Shown: positions 16,165 to 26,534, counted from the stretch's first letter. The stretch: DNA of 64,000 bases from Planctomycetia bacterium (GCA_016795155.1 JAEUIE010000005.1:1-64000); one strand, 5' to 3'. Program-made: numbers and translations. Notes: generated by a model from the letters alone, not told the origin.

Positions 16165-18573
16165 ATGACACACGTTAAACCATGGATCATGGGAAGCATC
16201 ATGCTTCTCGTGTTGAACTTCAGTTACACTCAGGAGCCACCACGCAAGGAAGGTCGAGGCTTCGGTGGACAGCCACCGGGCGGGCCGGGACAACCCCCAC
16301 GCATGATGTTCTTCGGCCCTCCCGGTGCGATGCAGAATTCGACCATATCCCTGTTGACTATTCCTGAAGTGCAGAAAGAACTTGCACTGACCGAAGATCA
16401 GGTCAAGCAGGTGGAAAAGGCAAATAGCGAAGTGCAGCAATCAGGATTCGGCTCATTCAACTTCCAGGAGATGGAGAATCTCACACCCGAAGAACGGGAA
16501 AAGAAGATGGCTGAAATGCGTTCCAAGATGGAAACTGCAAGTAAAAAAGCAGATGAAACAGTTCGCAAGTTGCTGAATGCAAAACAATCCGCCAGGCTGG
16601 TACAGTTAAAACTTCAACGTGAGGGAGCCTCTGCCTTGCTGCAAGAAGATATTTCCAGCCAGTTAAAACTAAGTGAAAAACAGCGCGCTCAGATTGATGA
16701 AATTGTTCAGCGCAGTTCCACAGGTATGGGGCGATCATCCTTAACACCCCAGGCAAAAAAGGATTTGTTCGCCATTCTGACGAACGAACAGAAACAGCAG
16801 TGGGAGAAACTGGCCGGGAAAGACTTTACATTTCCAGAACAGCCAGGTGGACCTGGCATGATGATGCGAGGCCCTGGTGGTCCGGGTGGTGGCCCGCCCG
16901 GTGGTGGGCGAGGCGGTCCCGGTGGTCCAGGAGGTATGTTTGGCCAGACTCGCAAGATCGTCGGGCAATTTGATAAAGATGGCAATGGCTGGCTAAATAA
17001 CGATGAACGTAAAGCTGCCCGCGAATCGCTGAGGTCGCAACCCAATGCAGGTGGTCGAGGCGGTCCAGGCGGACGTGGTGGTCGTGGCATGATGATGCCT
17101 GGTGGCAGGCATGAGCCGGGTAAGCCTGGGCCGAAGATCAGTCCTTCTGATGTGAAGACTGTTGCTGGTGATAATCTCTACGATCCGCATGTTATACGCA
17201 CCTTGTTTTTCGAGTTTGAGAATAACGACTGGGAATCGGAACTGGAAGAATTCCGTTCCTCGGATGTCGATGTCACTGCGACGTTGACTGTAGATGGAAA
17301 AACTTATCCAAACGTGGGTGTCCATTTCCGTGGCATGTCGTCTTACGGTATGGTACCTGCGGGTTCCAAGCGATCGCTGAACGTATCGCTCGACCTAGTA
17401 GATTCCAAGCAACGCCTTTATGGCTACAAGACATTGAACCTGCTGAATGCCCATGAAGATCCAACCTTCATGCACTCGGTGCTTTATTCCCAGATTGCAC
17501 GGACTTACATTCCTGCTCCCAAAGTGAACTTTGTCAAAGTGGTGATCAATGGTGAAAGCTGGGGGCTGTATTCCAATGCTCAACAGTTCGACAAGGTTTT
17601 CCTGAAGGAAAACTATCCCAGCGATAAGGGTACACGCTGGAAAGTTACTGGCAGCCCGGGCGGTGGTGGTGGATTGACTTACTCTGGTGACAATGTCGAA
17701 GATTACAAGCGACGGTTTGAAATCAAGTCGGGTGACAATGAAAAAGCATGGAAAGCACTGATCAAGCTCTGTTACACGCTGGATAAAACGCCTGTTGATC
17801 AATTCGAAAAAGCACTGGAACCGATGCTGGATATTGAAGGCACATTGTGGTTCCTGGCACTGGATGTCGCATTAATTAATGGTGATGGTTATTGGGTTCG
17901 GGCCAGCGATTACAGCATCTACCTGGATGAGAAAGGCAAATTCCACATCCTGCCACATGATATGAACGAGGCATTCCAGCCGCCGATGGGCCCAGGCATG
18001 GGTGGGCCTCCGGGTGGCGGACCAGGTATGGGTGGGCCTGGAGGCCGAGGTCGTGGTGGCATGGGGCCAGGCGGTGGTGGACCACCAGATAAACTAGGCG
18101 GTCTTCCCGGAAAACAAGGCGGCCCGCCACCAGGCAAACAGGGTGGCCGAGAGGGAGAATTTGGACCTGGCTCGAAGGATGGTCGGGCTGGCGGCTCAGG
18201 CCGAGGCGGTATGGGAGGCAACTACAATCTTGATCCTTTGGTTGCCATCTACGATGCCTCCAAGCCTTTACGCAGCAAACTTCTGGCAGTGCCCAGCCTG
18301 CGTACACGATACCTGCAGCATGTAAAGACTATTGCAAAAGACTGGCTTGATCCAGAGAAGTTTGGTGCTGTGGTGAATGAGTATCGTGAACTGATTGAGA
18401 AAGAGATTGCAGCTGATACGCGCAAGCTCAGTTCCACCGAAGAGTTCAAGCATGCTGTTGAGGCTCCAGGTGAACGAAGCAACGCCAATGCATCGCGCAG
18501 CAACCTCCTGAAGTTTGCCACGGAACGACGCAAGTATCTGCTCAATCACCCTTCCATCAAGGATTTGCCTTAG
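16165..18573 (+). CDS. CotH-family secreted protein with EF-hand and LTxxQ module
   Basis: ATG 16165 follows AGGGTG and starts a signal peptide; an in-frame GTG lies at 16156. The 802-residue product has, after the signal, a helical module (about 60-230) with [18 protein letters not shown] and [10 protein letters not shown] motifs, a Gly/Pro-rich linker, a canonical EF-hand loop ([12 protein letters not shown], near 272), and a CotH domain from about 330 with [22 protein letters not shown] and, near 600, [10 protein letters not shown] second Gly/Pro-rich block of about 85 residues interrupts the CotH domain after that motif. CotH proteins are atypical kinases acting on secreted proteins. The module at the N-terminus is shared with the kinase at 12248-14551. 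Confidence 0.87.
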   Translation: MTHVKPWIMGSIMLLVLNFSYTQEPPRKEGRGFGGQPPGGPGQPPRMMFFGPPGAMQNSTISLLTIPEVQKELALTEDQVKQVEKANSEVQQSGFGSFNFQEMENLTPEEREKKMAEMRSKMETASKKADETVRKLLNAKQSARLVQLKLQREGASALLQEDISSQLKLSEKQRAQIDEIVQRSSTGMGRSSLTPQAKKDLFAILTNEQKQQWEKLAGKDFTFPEQPGGPGMMMRGPGGPGGGPPGGGRGGPGGPGGMFGQTRKIVGQFDKDGNGWLNNDERKAARESLRSQPNAGGRGGPGGRGGRGMMMPGGRHEPGKPGPKISPSDVKTVAGDNLYDPHVIRTLFFEFENNDWESELEEFRSSDVDVTATLTVDGKTYPNVGVHFRGMSSYGMVPAGSKRSLNVSLDLVDSKQRLYGYKTLNLLNAHEDPTFMHSVLYSQIARTYIPAPKVNFVKVVINGESWGLYSNAQQFDKVFLKENYPSDKGTRWKVTGSPGGGGGLTYSGDNVEDYKRRFEIKSGDNEKAWKALIKLCYTLDKTPVDQFEKALEPMLDIEGTLWFLALDVALINGDGYWVRASDYSIYLDEKGKFHILPHDMNEAFQPPMGPGMGGPPGGGPGMGGPGGRGRGGMGPGGGGPPDKLGGLPGKQGGPPPGKQGGREGEFGPGSKDGRAGGSGRGGMGGNYNLDPLVAIYDASKPLRSKLLAVPSLRTRYLQHVKTIAKDWLDPEKFGAVVNEYRELIEKEIAADTRKLSSTEEFKHAVEAPGERSNANASRSNLLKFATERRKYLLNHPSIKDLP

Positions 18574-18866
18574 CCGCCTGCAATGGCACCGATAATGAAG
18601 AAAGGTTCCCTGCCGGAGGCGACAGCTTCCGGCAGCGGCGTTTCAGGCTCTTCGTAGGACCAGTCCTGCTCGCAGACAAAGAAACGAATCAGTGGTCGTC
18701 GCTTAATGCTGCCGTGATCGCGGATGGTGCCTTGCAGCACAGGATAGCGTGCTTCCAATGCGTCGAGTATGGAACGCATGGAGACTGGCCCGACAACATC
18801 GAGTGTGACCTCGCCTGTTACCTGGGCCAGATTGCGGAGGTGGTAGGGAAGAACAACGCGAATCAT
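18570..18866 (-). CDS. MoaD/ThiS-like ubiquitin-fold protein
   Basis: Start 18866 ([16 protein letters not shown]) overlaps the stop of the upstream sialidase-fold gene; a longer frame to 18950 only adds out-of-family residues. The 98-residue product follows the beta-grasp pattern of MoaD (V-x-LP-x-H-L-R-x-L, [17 protein letters not shown], a C-terminal [10 protein letters not shown] ending in Gly-Gly). A C-terminal Gly-Gly is what adenylating enzymes use to make a thiocarboxylate. It overlaps the plus-strand CotH stop by four bases at its own 3' end. The pairing with a BNR-repeat protein recurs in other phyla but has no known function that I can name. Confidence 0.78.
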   Translation of the reverse strand: MIRVVLPYHLRNLAQVTGEVTLDVVGPVSMRSILDALEARYPVLQGTIRDHGSIKRRPLIRFFVCEQDWSYEEPETPLPEAVASGREPFFIIGAIAGG

Positions 18867-19975
18867 TTCAGCGTTTGCACCTCGACAGAGAGAACCGCAG
18901 GCAGGTCGCGAACTACTGGAGCCCAGTTGTCTCCACCGTCGGGTGAACAATAGACTTGTCCACCGGTGGTGCCGAAGTAAACGCCACAGTCATCGAGGGA
19001 ATCAACTGCCATTGCATCACGGAGTACATTCACATAACAGTTTTCCTGGGGCAGGCCTTTGGTCATAGGCTCCCAGTCGTTGCCACCCGTTTTGCTGCGA
19101 TAGACACGCAGCGCACCATCCATCGGGTAGTGTTCCGAATCACTCTTGATGGGTACCACGTAAATGGTTTCGGGTTCATGGGCATGGACATCAATGCAAA
19201 AGCCGAAATCGGTAGGCAGATTGCCACTGACTTCATGCCAGTTATCGCCAGAGTCATCGGTGCGGAGAACATCCCAGTGTTTCTGCATGTAGAGCGTGTT
19301 GGGTTTGTCCTTGTGCATGCAGATGCGATGCACACAGTGGCCGATTTCGGCAGTGGGGTCTGGAATGTACTGTGAATGCAGACCTTTGGTAATGACTTTC
19401 CAGGTGTTGCCACCATCTTCTGAGCGAAACGCGCCAGCAGCGGAGATGGCAATAAAAATGCGATTCGGGTTATTCTGATCAATCAGAATGGTGTGCAGCC
19501 CCATGCCACCGGCGCCGGGTGCCCACTTGGACCCCTGCTGATCGCGCAAGCCGGGCATCTCTTCCCAGTTCTGTCCGCCATCGGTGCTGCGGAAGAACGC
19601 AGCATCTTCCACGCCAGCATAAACCGTATCTGCATCGGTGACTGACGGTTCAACGTGCCAGACCCGTTTGAATTCCCAGGGGTGAGGCGTTCCATCGTAC
19701 CATTGATGGGTGCCTGGCGTTCCGCTGTAGGCAAATTTGTTTCCGATGGGATTCCAGGTTTTGCCACCGTCATCAGATCGCTGCATCTGCTGGCCGAACC
19801 AACTGCTCGACTGTGATGCATAGATGCGATCCGGGTTTACCGGCGAGCCTTTGAGATGATACATCTCCCAGCCACCAAAAAACGGCCCGGAAACATCCCA
19901 CTTCTTACGGGCAGTATCTGAAGTTATGACGAATGCACCTTTGCGTGTACCAACGAGAAGACGAACGCCTGGCAT
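18863..19975 (-). CDS. Sialidase-fold (BNR/Ycf48-like beta-propeller) protein
   Basis: The 370-residue product has no signal peptide and begins with [13 protein letters not shown]. At least four Asp-box repeats (S-x-D-x-G-x-x-W) are visible: [32 protein letters not shown] and SPDGGDNW near the end. This gives a six- or seven-bladed propeller. Catalytic residues of true sialidases are not evident, so a binding or assembly role is more likely than glycosidase activity. It is co-translated with the MoaD-like protein through an overlapping stop and start. Confidence 0.82.
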   Translation of the reverse strand: MPGVRLLVGTRKGAFVITSDTARKKWDVSGPFFGGWEMYHLKGSPVNPDRIYASQSSSWFGQQMQRSDDGGKTWNPIGNKFAYSGTPGTHQWYDGTPHPWEFKRVWHVEPSVTDADTVYAGVEDAAFFRSTDGGQNWEEMPGLRDQQGSKWAPGAGGMGLHTILIDQNNPNRIFIAISAAGAFRSEDGGNTWKVITKGLHSQYIPDPTAEIGHCVHRICMHKDKPNTLYMQKHWDVLRTDDSGDNWHEVSGNLPTDFGFCIDVHAHEPETIYVVPIKSDSEHYPMDGALRVYRSKTGGNDWEPMTKGLPQENCYVNVLRDAMAVDSLDDCGVYFGTTGGQVYCSPDGGDNWAPVVRDLPAVLSVEVQTLK

Positions 19976-20082
19976 AAAGAACTCCTTGACATCCAGCAGA
20001 TATCAGTGGCATCGAGATATGACTAACAGCATCGTACACGGCTTGGACAAGTTTAGCCAAGCAGAATTTGAGTGATACGATT

Positions 20083-21459
20083 TCATTTCAAAGACTCAGC
20101 CAACTTGTACACTGTCCGGGTGATTCGGGTTTCAATATCGCCAGCCCATCGCAAGGCCGGCCTGCCGTATTCATATAGATAGGATCCGCCTTCGTAGCCA
20201 CCTTCATCCCAGACACGTCTGGAAGGAATGTAGGCAGCCATGTCGTCGACATATCCCAGCACCCAGGTTTCCTTTCCAAAGTGCGATTTGAATTGCAGTG
20301 CATAGTCGACGACGGTTTCTGCTCCCTGGCCAATCATCCAGAGTTCTCCGAGCCGCCAGACATGAATCGGATAGGGATAGGCAGATGGGAAGGTTTCACC
20401 TCTATCCAACTTTTTAAGCAGTCGTTGTGCCCAACGCTGTTTGATGGCGTTCGAGTCTTTGAGTGAATCCTGCAACTGCTTTCGTGTCACAACCAATTCA
20501 AAAGGCAAATCGACAAACTCAAATGCATAACGCAATTCGGCATCAATGGGTTTCGCTGGTTTCTTGATGGCATCGCCAACGGCTTGGGCGAGCGTCTTGC
20601 CATACTTTTCGCACAGTTCGACTGTTCGGCGGGGCAGGGGATTCTGATCGCCTCCACAGGTATTAACAAACATCGCCATCGCATGGGGATGTTGCTGCTC
20701 AATGGCCAGTTGCGCAAAGCCAGGGTAATCGCCACACCATTGAGTGAAGGAAAGAGTGGTAGGATGACAGGCGTAGCCGAACACGATGGCTTTCAGAGAG
20801 TGATCCGCTCTGGCAACTGTGATCACTGGCACCGTGTGATCGACCGGGCCTTTGAATGGAGATCCCCGCTTTAGCATTTCGGGAACATCAGCTTCACGGT
20901 TGTTGCGTCGATTGACTGCAAAGGTAGCATGGCCTGCATTACTATTGAGATGCGCGGGAGCCAGGTCTTTGAGTGCATCAGCTACCAGTTTCACTATGCG
21001 TTCTTCCATTAGCTTGGTGTACTCTTCGACCAGTTTTTCCTGAGCCGGTTCGACAGGGTAATAATCCACCAGATCGCTTCCCAACCTGGGGCCGCAATGA
21101 TTGTGGGAAAATGTGATCATGACCTGTTGGCGTTCAAGTTGTAACTGTTGCTTGAGTTGCTGGAAGACGCGATCCGACATTTCTTTGGGGATGCCCTGGA
21201 AGTCGCTGGTAATCAGTACCACTTGATGTCCGTATTCATCTTCCAGTGCGAGTGCTTTCATCCAGAGTTCGTGCAGTTTGCCGGTCGGTTCCCGTTTGGT
21301 ACCATATCCAGCCAGCCAGACTTTAGTTTGTGGCGTAATAATGGCTCGTGCGGTGCCCGCTCTCCATGCTTTTCTTGGTGCGGGAGCAGATGAAGGCGTG
21401 TTCGCGTGCAGAAGCAATGTTGTCAGGAACAGTGACAGGATCCAGCGTAAAATTGCCAT
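20083..21459 (-). CDS. Secreted neutral/alkaline ceramidase-like hydrolase
   Basis: Start 21459 gives a clean signal peptide (AILRWILSLFLTTLLLHA); an in-frame ATG lies at 21495. The 458-residue product carries the ceramidase N-domain features: AGTARAIITP, GYGTKREPTGKLHE, SFSHNHCGPRL-like ITFSHNHCGP (zinc His), FGYACHPTTL (second His) and NTCGGDQNP. It lacks the C-terminal Ig-like domain of full ceramidases, as is usual for planctomycete members, whose substrates are unknown. It faces away from the phosphatase operon. Confidence 0.83.
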   Translation of the reverse strand: MAILRWILSLFLTTLLLHANTPSSAPAPRKAWRAGTARAIITPQTKVWLAGYGTKREPTGKLHELWMKALALEDEYGHQVVLITSDFQGIPKEMSDRVFQQLKQQLQLERQQVMITFSHNHCGPRLGSDLVDYYPVEPAQEKLVEEYTKLMEERIVKLVADALKDLAPAHLNSNAGHATFAVNRRNNREADVPEMLKRGSPFKGPVDHTVPVITVARADHSLKAIVFGYACHPTTLSFTQWCGDYPGFAQLAIEQQHPHAMAMFVNTCGGDQNPLPRRTVELCEKYGKTLAQAVGDAIKKPAKPIDAELRYAFEFVDLPFELVVTRKQLQDSLKDSNAIKQRWAQRLLKKLDRGETFPSAYPYPIHVWRLGELWMIGQGAETVVDYALQFKSHFGKETWVLGYVDDMAAYIPSRRVWDEGGYEGGSYLYEYGRPALRWAGDIETRITRTVYKLAESLK

Positions 21460-21589
21460 GCCAGCAGGATACCGTAAATCGTTATCTGTCATCAATATAA
21501 AACTCGCCTAGTCAAAAAATGTGATTTTTGACATAGTCCGGCCAGTCGTCAGCAGGGACGCTGTCGAAGACCAGGGAAGGTCTGTCTTG

Positions 21590-22666
21590 ATGAGTCTGAC
21601 ATCACAAACGGATGGTGCAAACTGCATTCGTAAGCGGGTCATTTATGTCTTGCGTACGACAGTATGTCTTGCAGTTTTTTTTGGCATCATCGAAGTTGTC
21701 CGTCTGTCGCTTGGACCGAACTGGCACACCATCGTCGATGGCGAATTGTATCGTTCAGCTCATTTATCTTCGCAGGAAATACAGACAGCGGTTGATCGCT
21801 TTGGCATCAGGTCCATCATCAACCTGCGTAATTGCTGTCCGTGGGAACCATGGTATCAGGATGAAACCAGTGCAGTGGAAGCATTGAACTTGCACCGGGT
21901 TGATTTCAATTTCTCAGCCTATTTGCCACCAGCACCGGATCAGTTGCAGAAACTCTGGCAGACGCTGGAAACAGCGCCGCGGCCTATTTTGATTCATTGT
22001 CGCCGCGGAGCAGATCGAACCGGCCTGGCCAGCGTGATTGCCTACCTGCATCACCAGGGAGATGGGCCAGTAGAACCAGCCTTGCGGCAACTTTCGATCC
22101 TGCGTGGTCATGTACCGATTGATCGCGTCCTGGAGATGGACAAGGTGGTTAATTATTACATCGATTGGCTAGCCCAGACAGGTCAGTCGCATACCCGTAA
22201 TGCACTCAAGCACTGGATTTTTGAGGAATATCGGCCTGGGCAATGTTGGGGAGAAGTGATTCCCATTCAGGTGCCTGATCGAATAGCCGCTGGTGAACAC
22301 CAGGTAATCAAAGTGAAGCTGCATAACCAGAGTCAGTATCCCTGGCATTTTGACCGTGGTTCGAATGTGGGAGTACATCTACGGGGCTACATCGAACCAG
22401 AGTGGGCAAAACCACCACCCTGGATCAAGGCAGATGATCCGTTGCCACATCGCAAATACCTGGCAGCAGGGTTTATGGGCGTTGTTGTTCAGCCTCAGCA
22501 AACGATTGAGCTGACAGTGGCAATTCCACCACTGCGCGAGCCGGGGAAGTATCGATTGTTTCTGGACATGTACGATGAGCAGCTGCGATGTTATGGCGAT
22601 ATGGTTGGTTCCAAAGCACTCAAAAAAAAACTGGAGATAGTCAGTGCCTCAGTTGCACAACGATAA
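21590..22666 (+). CDS. Membrane-anchored dual-specificity/tyrosine phosphatase-like protein
   Basis: ATG 21590 is about ten bases after AGGGAAGG, so it is preferred to 21521. The 358-residue product has an N-terminal membrane helix (about 20-38), a DSP fold with LYRSAHLSSQEI and INLRNCC, and the cysteine signature HCRRGADRTG near 135-144, which contains the nucleophile Cys and the Arg. After about residue 215 an immunoglobulin-like beta domain follows (HQVIKVKLHNQSQYPW, PGKYRLFLDM). It overlaps the next gene, suggesting a role in a glycolipid or envelope pathway, perhaps on a phosphorylated lipid. Confidence 0.83.
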   Translation: MSLTSQTDGANCIRKRVIYVLRTTVCLAVFFGIIEVVRLSLGPNWHTIVDGELYRSAHLSSQEIQTAVDRFGIRSIINLRNCCPWEPWYQDETSAVEALNLHRVDFNFSAYLPPAPDQLQKLWQTLETAPRPILIHCRRGADRTGLASVIAYLHHQGDGPVEPALRQLSILRGHVPIDRVLEMDKVVNYYIDWLAQTGQSHTRNALKHWIFEEYRPGQCWGEVIPIQVPDRIAAGEHQVIKVKLHNQSQYPWHFDRGSNVGVHLRGYIEPEWAKPPPWIKADDPLPHRKYLAAGFMGVVVQPQQTIELTVAIPPLREPGKYRLFLDMYDEQLRCYGDMVGSKALKKKLEIVSASVAQR

Positions 22667-23672
22667 AGCGAAATATCTGAAACACTGGAAGGTGGCATTG
22701 CGAGTTGTGCTCAGTGTCATCATCGTTGTTTTTCTTGCATTTCAGTTGAAATGGGAATCGCTGCAATCCGTTTTAACTGAGATGAACCACGGTCTGGTAT
22801 TGCTGGCATTTGTCATCATTCAGGTTGGGCAATCTTTCAGCAGTCTGCGCTGGTTGATACTGGCACGTATTGCTGGTTTTCAGTCGTCTTATCACCGGTT
22901 TCGAACGCTGTTTTATGTTGGCACGTTTTTCAACCTGTTTCTACCTACTTCCATTGGAGGCGATGCAGTCCGAGCCTGGAAACTAGCAGCTAATAAAAAG
23001 GAACGACCTGCAGCGTTTGGAACTGTCATTGCAGATAGACTTGCTGGTGTAACGGTCATGCTTATCATGGCCTGCCTGGCTACGATCAATTCCCTGAATG
23101 CCATCGATACATGGATTATTCTGCTACCCTGGGCCTTGCTGGCTGGAATCATTGCAACACTGGTAGTGCTGCCCAGACTTTCAGTCCGATCAGAAAAATA
23201 TCTGGCAATAGTCCAGAATCTGACATGGTCGGCACATAAAACTTCGCCCTGGTCGCAGGCATTGGGGCTGGCATTCATTGTGCAATGCATGGCTACCTGG
23301 CAGGTGATTTTGCTGGGCCAGGCTTTGGGATTGGCAACGCCTTGGTATGCCTACTTTGTGGTAGTGCCGCTGGTGACACTTTTGACCATGCTGCCTGTCA
23401 GTTTCAATGGAATTGGGGTTCGTGAAGGCGGTTTGATCCTGCTCTTTGCACCATATGGTGTCAGCAAGGAGCAGGCGTTGGCTCTGGGAGTTGCCTGGTT
23501 TGCCTTATCCGTTGGTGTCGGGTTAGTAGGCGGTGTGTTTTACCTGTTTTTTGACCGACACGAAGTGTCGGCTACATATCGTACTCTTGTAGAAGAAGGG
23601 AAGGATTCCCATGAATCTCTCGATCGTGGTTCCAATGAAGGACGAGAAAGACAACGTCGAGCGGCTGCATGA
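22644..23672 (+). CDS. UPF0104/AglD-type flippase-like membrane protein
   Basis: The gene starts with GTG inside the phosphatase gene (23-base overlap). The 342-residue product has about eight membrane helices and the family motifs FNLFLPTSIGGDAVRAW and VSFNGIGVREGGLI, as in the membrane part of MprF and in the lysylphosphatidylglycerol synthase TM region family. Members move lipids across the membrane. No catalytic synthetase domain is present. The 3' end overlaps the next gene by 62 bases. Confidence 0.85.
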   Translation: MPQLHNDKAKYLKHWKVALRVVLSVIIVVFLAFQLKWESLQSVLTEMNHGLVLLAFVIIQVGQSFSSLRWLILARIAGFQSSYHRFRTLFYVGTFFNLFLPTSIGGDAVRAWKLAANKKERPAAFGTVIADRLAGVTVMLIMACLATINSLNAIDTWIILLPWALLAGIIATLVVLPRLSVRSEKYLAIVQNLTWSAHKTSPWSQALGLAFIVQCMATWQVILLGQALGLATPWYAYFVVVPLVTLLTMLPVSFNGIGVREGGLILLFAPYGVSKEQALALGVAWFALSVGVGLVGGVFYLFFDRHEVSATYRTLVEEGKDSHESLDRGSNEGRERQRRAAA

Positions 23673-24600
23673 GGCAATCACTCGAGCATTGGATGGAACC
23701 GGCTACGAGTATGAAGCCATTGTGGTTGATGATGGTTCTACGGATGGCACCTTTGAAGCACTGGCCAAGGTGGGAGCCAAAGATCATCGCTTTAAAGTAA
23801 TTCAGTTAAGACGAAATTTCGGTCAAACTCCAGCGCTGCGTGCAGGTATTGATGCAGCACAGGGCGATGTCATCGTTACCATGGATGGCGATTTACAGAA
23901 TGATCCCAGCGATATTCCGATGATGCTGGAAAAACTCAAGGAAGGGTACGATGTTGTTCTGGGTGAGCGGGTAAACCGACAGGATAAACTGGTGGTACGG
24001 AAGATACCAAGTTGGACAGCCAATGCCTTGATCCGCCAAGTGACAGGTACCAAAGTTCGTGACCTGGGCTGTACGTTGCGCGTGATGCGACGTGAAGCAG
24101 CATTAGAATTGCCTTTGTATGGGGAAATGCATCGCTTTATGAGTGTTCTGTCGGAGATCAGCGGGCAGCGTATTTATCAGATGCCGGTCAAACATCACGC
24201 CAGGCAGTTTGGCAAGACGAAGTACAACCTGTCGCGCACCGTACGAGTGGTGCTTGATCTGATCACGGTGAGATTCCTGCAGAGTTATCTGACCCGCCCC
24301 ATGCACATTTTTGGGCTGACCGGTCTGGGCTGTTTTGGCCTGTCTTTTGCGTTTCTGATGACCTGCGTTGTACAAAGGTTGGCATGGAATGAGCGTATGA
24401 ACCGCAATCCACTGCTGCTGCTGAGCGTGCTGCTCACCGTCGTGGGTGTGCAGTTCATTTCGCTGGGTTTGATTGGTGAGGTTTTGTCGAGAACGTACTT
24501 TGAAAGCCAGGGCAAGGCGCCTTATCACATTCGCAGGACATTGAATTTAGACAACGATGTGATCCAGGCAACTCTCGGCTTGGAAAAGAAGGTTGCTTGA
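23611..24600 (+). CDS. Family 2 glycosyltransferase, DPM/GtrB-like
   Basis: The 329-residue enzyme has a GT2 fold: SIVVPMKDEKDNV, VVDDGSTDGT near 33-42, QLRRNFGQTPALRAGI and MDGDLQNDP (DxD site near 91). Two membrane helices in residues 230-295 anchor it, as in polyprenyl-phosphate glycosyltransferases. It starts inside the preceding flippase-like gene, so the phosphatase, flippase-like and transferase genes form one translational unit, probably making and flipping a lipid-linked sugar. Confidence 0.9.
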   Translation: MNLSIVVPMKDEKDNVERLHEAITRALDGTGYEYEAIVVDDGSTDGTFEALAKVGAKDHRFKVIQLRRNFGQTPALRAGIDAAQGDVIVTMDGDLQNDPSDIPMMLEKLKEGYDVVLGERVNRQDKLVVRKIPSWTANALIRQVTGTKVRDLGCTLRVMRREAALELPLYGEMHRFMSVLSEISGQRIYQMPVKHHARQFGKTKYNLSRTVRVVLDLITVRFLQSYLTRPMHIFGLTGLGCFGLSFAFLMTCVVQRLAWNERMNRNPLLLLSVLLTVVGVQFISLGLIGEVLSRTYFESQGKAPYHIRRTLNLDNDVIQATLGLEKKVA

Positions 24601-24602
24601 CG

Positions 24603-26534
24603 TTATCTATCCACAATGTCTTCCAACTTCGGCGGTGGTTCAAACGACTGCCTGAGGCTATCAATGGTTTCGCCTGCCTGTTGAATGCGGCTGGCTTCCA
24701 GATGTCCAAGTCTTCGGCGGGCACCCAGAATCAGGTGCCCGATTTTTTCTGGACGGAATCCCATCAGTCTTGCGCAGGTGCAGTCAACAGCCAGCGGATC
24801 GCTACCCATGATGATGGCACCCATCTGTCGGGCTTTGCCATTGAGTGGGCCATCGCCTTCCATGCCGACGATGCCATCGACAATAGCCAGTTCCGGCGTT
24901 CTGGTTAATGCTATATCGATGATGCTGTTTTCAATGCCTCGATGGTGTAGTTCATTCTTCGGCCAGCCGTAACAGATGCCGGGCAACGTGCCGAAAAGGT
25001 TTTTCAGCGAGAGCGTAACACCAGCCCAATGATGGGTTTTGAACTTCGGCATGGAGATCAGCACGTCTGCTTCAGCAACGGTTGCTGAGTAGTAAATGTG
25101 ATCCATGCCTGTGAGCATACCCAGGTTCAGGCGTTGAGCAATGCGATCACTGTTCACATCGACAAAAGGCACCTGATATTTTGCCAGGACATCGCGCAGG
25201 CCGCTGGCAGTGACCAGATATTCAACATTGCGCCAGTGCCCGGGGCCTTCTGCAACGGTAATTTCCCTGGCACCTTCTTTCAGGCACAAGGCAATCACCG
25301 CACCAATCACTTTAGGATTGGTATTGATGACCCGATCGGGATGGTATTCGACCAGATTGGGTTTGATGACAACTTTTTTATCTTTCAGTGGAACTTTGGC
25401 TCGAAACGATTCGTATTGTTTTGCCACCAAAGAGATCAAATCATCTTCATAGCTTGTGGCTTTGCCGATGTGAACGACGGTGGATTCAGGCAGTGCACGC
25501 AATTGTCCCACTGCTGAAACCATGATGCCTTTGAATGATGCAGCCAGCCGATCTGCAAAACCAGGTTTCTTCGGCTTAATTTTTTCATCAGCAGAGGTTG
25601 TTGTTTCCTTGCCAGTAGGCAACAAGGGGTTCACCTTGTCGACTTGTAAAGCAAGAACGGTCAATGCCTGGCGAATCGTGCTGCGTTTGAAAACACGTTT
25701 GTCCTGCGTCTGTTCTTCGTACAGTTCAAGGATTTTGTCCTGTAAGCTTGGCAATATTGCGGCTGTCGCAGGTTCCTGATTCCAGGCTTCCAGAGCTAAT
25801 CGAATCCAGCAGAGATTTTCCAGGTCAGCGTGATTGGTGATAGAATCGCGTAAGTACTGTCGCGAAGCAGCCAGTTTGGGGTGATCTTCCAGGCCGCTAT
25901 GAGCAAGGAGCAATGAGCAGGTGTTGGCGGGAACAGGTTCGGTCATGGAGCCATATATTCGTCGGTTGCCACAGTTGGCGCCACCTTCGGGATAAACACG
26001 ATCCAGAAGAAGTTTTAGTCCTTCTGAAGTTCTGGGGTGTTGTGCATTGCCAGTCAGACGCAGTGCAAGGATGACCCATGAGGTGGGATCAACCCAGGAG
26101 AAAGTATCTTCGGTCCAACTCCAGCCTACCAGAGAAGTGTCAATTTCAAAATCGCGGGCCAGATCCTCATTCATTTCCTTGGTCTTGGATCGAAGAGATA
26201 ACAGCCAGCCAAGAGCTTTTTTGATGACTGGTGAATCAGGCTCGACAATATGCAGTGCAACGATGGTGATCGCAGTGGGCCAATACGATTTGACAAATGC
26301 ACCTGGAACGCGAATGGCTCCGCTGACATCCTGCAGACCTGCAAGAAAGCGACATGCTTTTTTCAGTGATTCAGAGTTCTGACTGAGGTTACCCAAGGCC
26401 AGTAGACTCATGGCCGTTGGTTCAGGCTGGGAAGGGAGACCTTGTGCATAACCCCAGCCGCCATCTTCATTTTGTGTGGAAAGGAGATAATCTCTGCTTT
26501 GCTGAATAACTTCGGTAGGCGAAAGAGTAAGCAT
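24603..26534 (-). CDS. Squalene-cyclase-like repeat protein fused to DUF362
   Basis: Start 26534 follows GAGAAATTC; the frame also extends to 26564. Residues 1-270 carry alpha/alpha-toroid repeats of the terpene cyclase/prenyltransferase type (STQNEDGGWGYAQG, DPTSWVILAL, GGANCGN). From about residue 375 a DUF362 domain follows (VVIKPNLVEYHPDR, EITVAEGPGHW, ISMPKFKTHHWAGVTLSLKNLFG, DGIVGMEGDGPLNG, ADPLAVDCTCARLMG-like GSDPLAVDCTCARLMG). No DXDD cyclase motif is evident. No signal peptide. DUF362 proteins are often iron-sulfur linked, but the usual CxxC cluster motif is not seen here. The two domains are joined by a lysine-rich linker. Confidence 0.8.
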   Translation of the reverse strand: MLTLSPTEVIQQSRDYLLSTQNEDGGWGYAQGLPSQPEPTAMSLLALGNLSQNSESLKKACRFLAGLQDVSGAIRVPGAFVKSYWPTAITIVALHIVEPDSPVIKKALGWLLSLRSKTKEMNEDLARDFEIDTSLVGWSWTEDTFSWVDPTSWVILALRLTGNAQHPRTSEGLKLLLDRVYPEGGANCGNRRIYGSMTEPVPANTCSLLLAHSGLEDHPKLAASRQYLRDSITNHADLENLCWIRLALEAWNQEPATAAILPSLQDKILELYEEQTQDKRVFKRSTIRQALTVLALQVDKVNPLLPTGKETTTSADEKIKPKKPGFADRLAASFKGIMVSAVGQLRALPESTVVHIGKATSYEDDLISLVAKQYESFRAKVPLKDKKVVIKPNLVEYHPDRVINTNPKVIGAVIALCLKEGAREITVAEGPGHWRNVEYLVTASGLRDVLAKYQVPFVDVNSDRIAQRLNLGMLTGMDHIYYSATVAEADVLISMPKFKTHHWAGVTLSLKNLFGTLPGICYGWPKNELHHRGIENSIIDIALTRTPELAIVDGIVGMEGDGPLNGKARQMGAIIMGSDPLAVDCTCARLMGFRPEKIGHLILGARRRLGHLEASRIQQAGETIDSLRQSFEPPPKLEDIVDR

